From Burkholderiales bacterium (GTDB lineage: Bacteria; Pseudomonadota; Gammaproteobacteria; Burkholderiales; Burkholderiaceae_C): a stretch of DNA of 36,020 nucleotides. The position numbers were made by a program, and so were the translations under genes. The notes beneath the pieces were generated by a model. It saw nothing but the letters and a program-made list of their open reading frames with translations, was not told the origin of the DNA and did no database searches. Positions 17,617 to 24,467 of this stretch are shown here, one piece after another (within the stretch, counting starts at the first letter, position 1; every line of letters starts with the position of its first letter). The stretch spans positions 1 through 36,020 of the forward strand of contig JAGWTS010000010.1 of NCBI GenBank assembly GCA_028868875.1, written 5' to 3'.

Positions 17617-18402
17617 TCAGGCAAAGCTTGCCGCGATGCGGCCGATCCAGCCGAAGTCCGCTTCGACGCGCTGGCCGGGCAGCACGGCGATCGGCGCCAC
17701 GCAGGCGCCGGTGGTGACGAACTGCCCCGCTTCCAGCGCGCGGCCGCTGGCGCGGAGCTCGTTGGCCAGCCAGCACAGCGCCGCCACCGGGTCTCCCAGC
17801 ACGTTGCGGCCCGCACCTTGCGGCGTGCGCCCGTCGCTGACCCGCGCCTGCACGACGAGCGCGGGCAGCGCCTGGATGCGCTCGTCCGGCGCCACGGCGG
17901 CGCCGAGCACCATGTCGTTGCAGCAGGCGCAGTCGGCGGCGAGCTGGGCCTCGCCTGCGCGCTCGAATTCGCGAAAGCGCGAGTCGGGCACCTCGATGCC
18001 GGGGTGCAGCCACTGCACCGCCGCCAGCACCTCGGAGCGGCTGTAGGGCTGCGGGCGCGGATCCAGCGTGCGGCCGATCGTGAACACTACCTCGCACTCG
18101 GCCACGCGCATGCGGTTGCCGGCGAGCGAGACCGTGGCGCCGTCGCAGACCACGCGGCGCGCGAACACCGGCCCGGCGATGGGGCCGGCAACGGCGATGT
18201 GGCGCTGGCCGGCCTCGCTCGTGGCCGCGATCTTCCAGCCGGCGATCGCGTCGCCGACCACCCCGGCCCAGAGGGCCTGGATCGCGCGCCCTTCTTCGAG
18301 CGAGCGCGGCCGCAGCGGCGGCGGCAGGTCGTCGAGGTGCTCGCCCGCGAGCCAGCTGCGGGCCAGCCGCTGCGCGGCCTGGAGGGCGGGGGAGTTCTGC
18401 AT
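17617..18402 (-). CDS. 2-keto-4-pentenoate hydratase-like protein (FAH superfamily, MhpD type)
   Basis: A 261-residue member of the fumarylacetoacetate-hydrolase superfamily, hydratase branch. The metal ligands of MhpD-type hydratases are present as E102 and E104 (RVAECEVVF) and E137 (HPGIEVPD). The conserved active-site Lys is K57 in GWKIAAT. The length matches 2-hydroxypenta-2,4-dienoate hydratases of meta-cleavage pathways, but no aromatic ring-cleavage genes are here. In this context it may hydrate or dehydrate a 2-keto acid made from a sugar acid or diacid. The ATG at 18402 is the natural start (AAAGGCAGCCGACTG upstream). The 691-residue ORF in the track runs antisense through the lyase gene. 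It is the promoter-proximal gene of the minus-strand series. Confidence 0.85.
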   Translation of the reverse strand: MQNSPALQAAQRLARSWLAGEHLDDLPPPLRPRSLEEGRAIQALWAGVVGDAIAGWKIAATSEAGQRHIAVAGPIAGPVFARRVVCDGATVSLAGNRMRVAECEVVFTIGRTLDPRPQPYSRSEVLAAVQWLHPGIEVPDSRFREFERAGEAQLAADCACCNDMVLGAAVAPDERIQALPALVVQARVSDGRTPQGAGRNVLGDPVAALCWLANELRASGRALEAGQFVTTGACVAPIAVLPGQRVEADFGWIGRIAASFA

Positions 18403-18430
18403 CAGTCGGCTGCCTTTCGTTTCCGTCAAC

Positions 18431-18451
18431 GGCTGGTTTGCCAGCCGGCAA
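18431..18451. promoter_or_regulatory. Overlapping inverted repeats in the hydratase/CoA-lyase divergent promoter
   Basis: GGCTGG-TTTG-CCAGCC (18431-18446) overlaps TTGCC-AGCC-GGCAA (18438-18451) in the 99-nt gap between divergent genes at 18402 and 18502. Only one of the two could pair at a time. The position suits an operator that serves both directions. It is inferred from symmetry only. Confidence 0.35.
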
Positions 18452-18501
18452 TTGCGGCCTGGCGGCGATCGCGCCATGCTCGCAAATTTCGGGATCGACC
18501 C

Positions 18502-19290
18502 ATGTTGCCACGCTCGTACCTCTTCGTCCCCGCCGACCGGCCCGAACGCATCGCCCGCGCCCTGCAGAGCGGCGCCGACGCCGTCATCGTCGATCTGGAA
18601 GATGCCGTCGCCCCGGCCGCCAAGGCGGCGGCGCGCCAGGCCTTGCAGGGCTGGCTGGAATCGGCCGCGGCGGCCCCGGTGCTGGTGCGCGTCAATGCCT
18701 CGAACACGCCCTGGCACGAAGACGACCTGCGCTTGTGCGAGCGGCCCGCGGTGCGCGCCATCGTGCTGCCCAAGGCCGAGGACGCCGCCGCGCTGGCGCG
18801 CCTGGCCAAGCCGGTGCTGCCGCTGATCGAGACCGCGGCCGGCTTCGATGCGCTGCGCGCCATCGCCGCCGCGCCGGGCGTGCGGCGCCTGGCCTTCGGC
18901 GCGCTCGACTTCCAGGTCGACCTGGGGATCGAAGGCGACGACGACGCGCTGCTGTTCTTCCGCTCGCAGCTCGTGCTGGCCTCGCGCCTGGCGGGGCTGG
19001 AGGCGCCGGTGGACGGCGTGACCACCGCGCTCGACGACGAAGAGGCGGTGCGCGGCGACACGGCGCGCGCGCGCCGGCTGGGCTTCGGCGCCAAGCTGTG
19101 CATCCACCCGAAGCAGGTGGCAGCCGTGAACCGCGGCTTCACCCCCGCCGACGCCGAGATCGACTGGGCGCGGCGCGTCATCGCGGCGGCGCAGGGCGGT
19201 GCTGCGGTGGCGGTGGACGGCAAGATGGTGGACGCTCCGGTGCTGTTGCGGGCCGAGGCCTTGTTGCGCCGGGTGCCGCCTCTGCCTTGA
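18502..19290 (+). CDS. HpcH/HpaI-family CoA ester lyase, citramalyl-CoA-lyase-like
   Basis: A 262-residue CitE-like TIM-barrel lyase. The N terminus RSYLFVPADRPERIARAL with VIVDLEDAVAP is typical of the family. R63 in LVRVN and the Mg ligands E110 (PLIETAAG) and D136 (FGALDFQVD) are present, and KLCIHPKQV is a late family block. It resembles the small lyases of itaconate degradation (P. aeruginosa PA0883, citramalyl-CoA lyase), which give acetyl-CoA and pyruvate. Malyl-CoA or beta-methylmalyl-CoA cleavage cannot be excluded. The ATG at 18502 has GGGATCGACCC upstream. The itaconate-type CoA-transferase at 12262 and mcd-mct at 24468-27367 fit a citramalyl-CoA substrate. It is divergent from the hydratase-like gene. 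Confidence 0.85.
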   Translation: MLPRSYLFVPADRPERIARALQSGADAVIVDLEDAVAPAAKAAARQALQGWLESAAAAPVLVRVNASNTPWHEDDLRLCERPAVRAIVLPKAEDAAALARLAKPVLPLIETAAGFDALRAIAAAPGVRRLAFGALDFQVDLGIEGDDDALLFFRSQLVLASRLAGLEAPVDGVTTALDDEEAVRGDTARARRLGFGAKLCIHPKQVAAVNRGFTPADAEIDWARRVIAAAQGGAAVAVDGKMVDAPVLLRAEALLRRVPPLP

Positions 19291-19496
19291 GGGCGGACGC
19301 GCACGCGCACAAAGCCCGGCCTGCCGGCGCCTGGCGCGGCGCGCCGGACGCCCCGGAAGGCCCCTCCGCTGCTTGCCCTGAGTCGCGTCGCCTGTGCGGC
19401 TTGTGCCATGCGTGCGGACTATAGGCAGGCTGCTTGCGCCGGGGGAATTGGAATGTCGGCAAGGTCGGCTTGCGCGCGGGGCAATCCCCGGCCTCG

Positions 19497-20122
19497 CTAC
19501 TGCCCCGCAATCCGCTGCGTCAACTCCGCCGCCGCCGTCACCACGAGCCCGCACAGAAGGCTTTCCTGGAAAGCCCTGAAGCGCTCGCTGCGGCCCACCA
19601 GCGTGATGCTGCCGAGCACGCGCTTCTTCTCGTCGAAGATCGGCGCCGCGACGCCTGAGCGGTCGGGCTTCAGCTCGCCTTCGCTGAGGCACCCCCCCTG
19701 CTTGCGGATCGCGAGCAGGCCTTTCGAGAACGCCTTCCAGTCCTGGCCCAGGCGCTGCATTTCAGGGCCGCCAGCGCGCCGAAGATCTCTTCGTACAGCG
19801 CATGGCCCGAGGGCGTGAGTCCGATGTTTGCGCTGCGGGCATCACCGCGCGTCGCGCTGCGCCGCGCCAGGCCCTTGTCCAAGAGCGAGGCGAGGGTCTT
19901 GGACGTCGAGCCGCGGTCCAGGCTCGCCAGCAGCGCGAGCTCGGAAGGCCGCAGGCTGCCGTGCTGCGCCAGCAGCCCGAGGAAGCGCCATTCGCGCCGC
20001 GTGACGCCGAACTCGCCTTCGCACAGCCGAGTCACGATTGCGCCGCAATGGCTCTCGAGCGTGGCGATGCGGTCGTGCAGCAGGTCGGCCAGCGCGCGCG
20101 GCTCGGTAAAACTACCAGTCAT
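19497..20122 (-). pseudogene. Broken or chimeric regulator: MarR-type HTH half joined out of frame to an IclR effector-domain tail
   Basis: Two pieces in different frames meet near 19755-19760. The 5' piece (ATG at 20122, or TTG at 20137) encodes about 121 residues of a MarR-type winged helix with TRREWRFLGLLAQHGSLRPS, ALLASLDRGSTSKTLASLLD and SANIGLTPSGHALYEEIF. This frame then runs on through 29 residues of unrelated, Arg/Ser-rich sequence to a stop at 19670. The 3' piece is open from 19760 to 19497. It matches the end of an IclR effector domain (GELKPDRSGVAAPIFDEKKR and LGSITLVGRSERF). The first half of a normal IclR effector domain is missing, so this looks like a deletion fusion plus frame change, not a simple frameshift. 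The MarR part might still make a truncated DNA-binding protein. It lies divergent from the aminotransferase gene, its likely former target. Confidence 0.7.
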
Positions 20123-20129
20123 GGTTGAT

Positions 20130-20157
20130 TTGAACAATTACCGCGCCGTCTTCTAGT
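20130..20157 (+). promoter_or_regulatory. Candidate promoter and operator for the aminotransferase gene
   Basis: TTGAAC (20130-20135), 16 nt, then TCTAGT (20152-20157) lies about 38-65 nt before the aminotransferase ATG in an unusually AT-rich patch. The -35 element is inside TTGAACAA, a short dyad of the kind bound by MarR-type regulators, and the patch overlaps the 5' end of the broken MarR gene. Weak by sequence alone. Confidence 0.35.
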
Positions 20158-20194
20158 CTCGCAACTTGTCACCATTCAAGGTCGAGCCCAACCC

Positions 20195-21556
20195 ATGCCG
20201 AACCCAGGCGATGCCCTCCGCGAGGCCAACGGCCGCTACATGTTCCACCCGATGGTCGACCCGAAGGCGGTGGCCGAAGAAGCGCCGCTGATCATCGAGC
20301 GCGGCCAGGGTGTCCATGTCTGGGACATCGACGGCAAGCGCTACCTCGACACCGTGGCTTCGCTCTGGAACGTGAACGTCGGCCACGACCGGCCCGAAGT
20401 GAAGCGGGCCATCGTAGAGCAACTGGACAAGCTTGCCTACTACTCCACCTTCGTCAACACCTCGAATCCGCCGGCCATCGAACTGTCGCAGCGCCTCGTC
20501 GAGCTGTTCGCGCCGGAGCGCATGCGCAAGGTGCTGTTCAGCGCCGGCGGCTCCGATGCCGTCGAGACCGCGCTCAAGCTCGCGCGCCAGTACTGGAAGC
20601 TCGAAGGCCAGGCCCAGCGCAGCAAGTTCATCTCGCTGAAGCTGGGCTACCACGGTGTCCACTTCGGCGGCGCCTCGATCAACGGCAACCCGCTCTTCCG
20701 CCTCGCCTACGAGCCGCTGCTGGCGGGCTGCTTCCAGGTCGAGACGCCCTATCTCTACCGCAACCCCTGGGGCGAGACGGATGCGGCGCGCCTGGCCGCG
20801 CGCTGCGCCGCCGAGCTCGACCGTGCAATCCAGTACCAGGGTCCCGAGACCGTCGCCGCCTTCATCGCCGAACCGGTGCAGGGCGCGGGCGGCGTGATCG
20901 TGCCGCACGAAAGCTACTGGCCGCTGGTGCGCGAGGTCTGCGACCGCCACGGCGTGCTCCTCATCGCCGACGAGATCGTCACCGGCTTCGGCCGCATCGG
21001 CGCAATGTGCGGCAGCCGCGCCTGGGGTGTCGCGCCCGACATCATGGCCCTGGCCAAGGGCATCAATTCGGGCTACGTGCCGCTGGGCGCCACCGTGGTG
21101 AACGATCGCGTCTGCGCCGCCTTCGACAAGCCCGGCGCCGCGGCCGCGCTGATGCACGGCTACACCTACAGCGGCCATGCCCTGGCCTGCGCCGCCGCGA
21201 ACGCGAACCTGTTGATCGTCGAGCAGGAAGACCTGCCCGGCCGCGCGCGCGAAGTCGGGGCCTATCTGCAGGAGCGCCTGGGCGAATTCATGCGCTTTCG
21301 CAACGTCGGCGACGTGCGCGGCAAGGGCCTGATGGCGGCAATCGAGCTGGTGGAAGACCGCGAAAGCCGGGTGCCGCTGGCCGCGCCCGCCCTGTTCGTG
21401 CGCAGGCTGGTAGGCTTTGCGCGCGAAGAAGGCGCCATCGTGCGCGTGCAGGGCAACCGGCTGATCCTGTCGCCGCCGCTCGTGTATTCGAAGGCCGATG
21501 TCGACGAGACGGCACGCATACTCGGGCGCGCCTTCGAGCGCGCCGAGAAAGAGTGA
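20195..21556 (+). CDS. Class III (omega) aminotransferase, PLP-dependent
   Basis: A 453-residue fold-type I, class III aminotransferase. The PLP Lys is K288 in ALAKGINSGYVPLGA. D259 in LLIADEIVTGFGR pairs with the cofactor ring. The phosphate and stacking region is FSAGGSDAVETALK with GYHG following. The length is normal for omega-amino acid:pyruvate transaminases. Candidate amino donors include beta-alanine, taurine, putrescine or other omega amines. A NitT/TauT-type binding protein follows after 58 nt, and a beta-peptidyl-aminopeptidase-like gene lies further on, which point to taurine or a beta-amino acid. Neither is proven. The start ATG at 20195 is the natural one, though no strong ribosome site is seen. 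Confidence 0.9.
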   Translation: MPNPGDALREANGRYMFHPMVDPKAVAEEAPLIIERGQGVHVWDIDGKRYLDTVASLWNVNVGHDRPEVKRAIVEQLDKLAYYSTFVNTSNPPAIELSQRLVELFAPERMRKVLFSAGGSDAVETALKLARQYWKLEGQAQRSKFISLKLGYHGVHFGGASINGNPLFRLAYEPLLAGCFQVETPYLYRNPWGETDAARLAARCAAELDRAIQYQGPETVAAFIAEPVQGAGGVIVPHESYWPLVREVCDRHGVLLIADEIVTGFGRIGAMCGSRAWGVAPDIMALAKGINSGYVPLGATVVNDRVCAAFDKPGAAAALMHGYTYSGHALACAAANANLLIVEQEDLPGRAREVGAYLQERLGEFMRFRNVGDVRGKGLMAAIELVEDRESRVPLAAPALFVRRLVGFAREEGAIVRVQGNRLILSPPLVYSKADVDETARILGRAFERAEKE

Positions 21557-21614
21557 ACGCAGGCGGGGCCGCGGCGAGCGCGGTTCGCAGCCACTGATCA
21601 ACCAGGAGACGTAG

Positions 21615-22589
21615 ATGAAGATTGCAAGAGCATTGCTCGGCCTGATGGCCGGCACCGTGCTGGCCTTGGCGGCCCAGGGCGCCTCGGCCGAGGTCGAAAC
21701 GATTCGCGTCGCCGCCCTGCGCGCCGACACGATGATCCGCTTCAAGCAGGCCGAGGAAGCCGGCTACCTGGCCAAGGAAGGGCTGCGCGTCGAGATCTCG
21801 TACCTGGGCTCGGGCCCGGCGGTGATGTCGGCCCTGGTCAGCGGCTCGGCCGATGTCGGCTACTCGGCGGTCGTGCCGGCGATCTTCGCCCACGCCGCGG
21901 GCCAGCCCGTGCGCATGGTGATGACCCTCGCGACCGAGTCCGGCAAGCCCGGCGAGCAGGGCACCTGGATCGGCGTCAAGGGGTCGAGCCCGATCAAGAC
22001 GGTGGCCGGCCTGAAGGGCCACACCGTGGCCATCAACGCCTCCGGGGCGCTGTGCGAGCTGATGGTGCGCGACCAACTCGCCAAGGCCGGCGTCTCGTGG
22101 GACGACGTGAAGAAGATCGTCGTCCCGTTCCCGCAGATGCAGGCCGCGCTCGAACTCGGCAACGCCGACGCCGCCTGCTTCGCCGAACCCTTCTTCGCCG
22201 CCGCCAGCGTGGCGCCCAAGGTGCAGGCGCGGGCGCTCACCGCGGGCATGCTCGCCGCGCTTTCGCCCGACCGCCGCATCGCCGAGGACGGCCTCTTCGT
22301 CACCACCGCCTGGGGCGAGAAGCATCGCGATGCGCTGGTGCGGCTCGAGCACGCGCTGACGCAGGCCACCGACGACTTCAAGAAGGACCCGGAGCGCTAC
22401 CGCTCGATGATGGTCAAGGAGTTCAAGCTCGATCCGGCCGTGGGCAAGAAGGTCGCCATCTATTTCGCCTTCGGCGGCGTTGCGACCGATGCCGGCGACC
22501 TGCAGCCGATCCTCGATGCCATGCTGCACTACGGCATGCTCGCGAAGCCCATGTCGGCCGAGTCGTTCATCCTGCCGATTTCGAAGTAG
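21615..22589 (+). CDS. Orphan ABC transporter binding protein, NitT/TauT (NMT1/SsuA-like) family
   Basis: A 324-residue periplasmic binding protein with a Sec signal peptide (KIARALLGLMAGTVLALAA, likely cleavage after ASA at about 25). Family features are GSGPAVMSALVSGSADVGYS, AGLKGHTVAINASGAL and NADAACFAEPFF. The ATG follows AGGAGACGTAG, a good ribosome site. No permease or ATPase gene is beside it, so it must use another transporter, possibly the one at 5592-8119, or serve as a sensor. It is probably co-transcribed with the aminotransferase 58 nt upstream, so its ligand may be the amino donor or a precursor. Confidence 0.88.
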   Translation: MKIARALLGLMAGTVLALAAQGASAEVETIRVAALRADTMIRFKQAEEAGYLAKEGLRVEISYLGSGPAVMSALVSGSADVGYSAVVPAIFAHAAGQPVRMVMTLATESGKPGEQGTWIGVKGSSPIKTVAGLKGHTVAINASGALCELMVRDQLAKAGVSWDDVKKIVVPFPQMQAALELGNADAACFAEPFFAAASVAPKVQARALTAGMLAALSPDRRIAEDGLFVTTAWGEKHRDALVRLEHALTQATDDFKKDPERYRSMMVKEFKLDPAVGKKVAIYFAFGGVATDAGDLQPILDAMLHYGMLAKPMSAESFILPISK

Positions 22590-22661
22590 GTCGGAGAACA
22601 CGGCGTCGAATCAGGGCGGCGCAGCGAAGCGATCGAGCCACGTGCCGCCCCGGGCCCGGAT

Positions 22662-23804
22662 TCAGCGCCATGAAAAGCTTCGCAGCAGTTCGAGCATCTG
22701 CTCCACGTCCAGCGCATGCAGGGTTCCGGGTGGCTTGTGGGTCGGCATCGAACGGGCCGCGAACAGGGCGTTGAGGATGGCCTCCTCGGTGGCCTGGACC
22801 GTCGCCTCGTAGAGCGGGTCGAGCGCCGCATGGTCCAGCTGCAGGGCAGGAATCAGCGCGTCGGCAACAGGCCTCAGCCCGCGCGCCGGCCGCGCGTTGG
22901 CGACCGAGAAGGCCAGGCTGATCTCGCCCGAATGGTTGCCGGCCCGGCCGCCGAGCAGGGCGACGCCCATCGGCACGCGGCGCGCCACCAGGTCGAGCTG
23001 GCCGGCGTCCAGCGGCAGGTCGGTCGCCACGATCGTGATCAGCGAACCCGCTTCGCCCGAACCCGGCGCGAAGGGGGAGGGTTGGTCGATCAGTCGTCCG
23101 ATCGGCACTCCGCGGAACTGGAATTGATCGCGGTTGCCGAAGTTCGATTGCACGAAAACGCCCACCCGGCCTTCGACGCCGCCGCAGCGAACCCGGCGCG
23201 AACTCGAGCCGCTGCCGCCCTTGAAGGCGAAGCTCTGCATGCCCATGCCGCCGCCGACGTTGCCTTGCGCGATCGGGGCCGCGGCGCCTGCCTCGGCCGC
23301 CGCGCGTGCGGTGCGGAGCGCGTCGTCGAGTGCCAGCCGCGCATGCTCGGGGCGCAGGCGAAAGCCCAGGAGGTCGTTCGTGAAGCCGTCGTAGGTCTCC
23401 GCGACGACCGGCAAGGCCCAGGCATGGTCCTCGTCGAACAGGCCCGGGTAGGTCTCGACCATCCAGCGCACGGCGGCTTCGTGGGCGGCGCCGACGCCAT
23501 GGGTGTTGGTGATGAGGATCGGCGAGGCCATCCTGCCGGAATCCCGGATCCAGTGGCTGCCGGTCATCTCGCCGTTGCCGTTCTGCGAATGAACGGCCGC
23601 GGGGCAGCTGAGAAGCGTCTGCTCGGCACCGAACGGCAGGATGGCCGTGACACCGGTGCGGAACGGGCGCCCGTGCGCACCCGCTTCGTCGACCTGCCAG
23701 TAGCCGACCGCCACCGCGCCGACATCGGCGATCGAATTCGTCGGCCCCGGCTCGCCTTCCAGCGGGAGATCGAGTTCGCGGGGCAGGGGGCGGCGTGAAG
23801 TCAT
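22662..23804 (-). CDS. P1-family peptidase (DmpA/BapA-type beta-peptidyl or L-aminopeptidase/D-esterase)
   Basis: A 380-residue N-terminal-nucleophile hydrolase. The self-cleavage site is G253-S254 in EAGSLITIVATDLPL; the new N-terminal Ser is the nucleophile. S292 and E294 in GNHSGEISLAF keep exactly the spacing of Ser250-Ser288-Glu290 in DmpA. N221 in VQSNFG fits the oxyanion Asn. Known members release N-terminal D-amino acids or beta-amino acids from small peptides and amides, some acting on carnosine. There is no signal peptide, so it should be cytoplasmic. It is convergent with the orphan binding-protein gene, and a striking inverted repeat lies 53 nt upstream of its ATG. Confidence 0.9.
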   Translation of the reverse strand: MTSRRPLPRELDLPLEGEPGPTNSIADVGAVAVGYWQVDEAGAHGRPFRTGVTAILPFGAEQTLLSCPAAVHSQNGNGEMTGSHWIRDSGRMASPILITNTHGVGAAHEAAVRWMVETYPGLFDEDHAWALPVVAETYDGFTNDLLGFRLRPEHARLALDDALRTARAAAEAGAAAPIAQGNVGGGMGMQSFAFKGGSGSSSRRVRCGGVEGRVGVFVQSNFGNRDQFQFRGVPIGRLIDQPSPFAPGSGEAGSLITIVATDLPLDAGQLDLVARRVPMGVALLGGRAGNHSGEISLAFSVANARPARGLRPVADALIPALQLDHAALDPLYEATVQATEEAILNALFAARSMPTHKPPGTLHALDVEQMLELLRSFSWR

Positions 23805-23856
23805 GGCATCGGCCTTCTTCGTTGATCTCGAAGGCCGGGATTCTGCCCATGACTCG

Positions 23857-23885
23857 CGACCGATCGGATGCCTTCCGATCGGTCG
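23857..23885. promoter_or_regulatory. Perfect 12-bp inverted repeat between the doxX-like and P1-peptidase genes
   Basis: CGACCGATCGGA, loop TGCCT and TCCGATCGGTCG form a perfect 12-bp dyad in the 97-nt gap. It is 17 nt after the DoxX stop and about 53 nt before the peptidase ATG (both minus strand). It may be a terminator for the DoxX gene, but no T tract follows, or a dyad operator for the peptidase. Each arm contains the palindrome CCGATCGG, which favours a protein-binding site. Confidence 0.55.
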
Positions 23886-23901
23886 AACGCGTGTGATCGC
23901 G

Positions 23902-24312
23902 TCAGGCGTCGGCGCGATTCGCGGGCTTGACGGCCATGGCGCCGTCGCCGAGGAGAAAGAGGACGAACAGGGAGATGGCCCAGAACAACGGGTATTCCCA
24001 GCCGCCGCCCTTGTTCGAGAACAACCACCCGTTGGCGCCGTGAGCCATCGCGATGGTGCCCAGCATCTCCACGCCCAGCGGCAGGGCCACGAGCGGCGCG
24101 TAGATGCCGAGAATCAGGGCCAGGCCTCCGAACACTTCCAGTGCCAGCACGGCATAGGCGGCGATGGCCGGCAATCCGAGCGAGGCGAAGTAGCCGACGA
24201 AGCCGGGAACGGTGAACACGAAGATCTTGAGCGCCGCGTGGGCGAGGAAGAGGATGCCCAGGCTCACGCGCAGGAGGAGTGCGGCGTAAGGGGCCGTCGA
24301 TGTCTTGATCAT
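23902..24312 (-). CDS. DoxX-family integral membrane protein
   Basis: A 136-residue protein with four predicted membrane helices: LLLRVSLGILFLAHAALKIF, an AAYAVLALEVFGGLALIL block, PLVALPLGVEMLGTIAMA and PLFWAISLFVLFLL. The order and the GG in helix two are typical of DoxX/DoxD-like proteins. These are related to the membrane subunit of thiosulfate:quinone oxidoreductase, but most are uncharacterised and linked to redox stress. The ATG at 24312 follows AGGACCCCCC. The 182-residue ORF adds 46 residues of non-membrane sequence upstream and is not favoured. Confidence 0.85.
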   Translation of the reverse strand: MIKTSTAPYAALLLRVSLGILFLAHAALKIFVFTVPGFVGYFASLGLPAIAAYAVLALEVFGGLALILGIYAPLVALPLGVEMLGTIAMAHGANGWLFSNKGGGWEYPLFWAISLFVLFLLGDGAMAVKPANRADA

Positions 24313-24377
24313 GGGGGGTCCTACAGGATTGAATGAGTCCGATTGTCCGCAGCAGCCCCCGTTCGTTGCTGGAAAGC

Positions 24378-24398
24378 GCTTGAACGATGCATTCAAGC
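24378..24398. promoter_or_regulatory. Inverted repeat upstream of the doxX-like gene
   Basis: GCTTGAA-N7-TTCAAGC is a perfect 7-bp dyad about 66 nt upstream of the DoxX ATG, in the 155-nt gap after the mcd stop. A second dyad GGGTTC-TC-GAACCC lies at 24411-24424, which could be part of an mcd terminator. Both are inferred from symmetry. Confidence 0.35.
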
Positions 24399-24467
24399 CC
24401 ACGCAATCTTGGGTTCTCGAACCCGGGGCCGCGTCGGCGCCGCCCGGCACCGGGGGAGCAGACCCGC

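Noticed and set aside
19324-19347. CCGGCGC-N10-GCGCCGG stem as a terminator after the CoA lyase gene
   Set aside because: Such short GC stems arise often at this base composition and no T tract follows.
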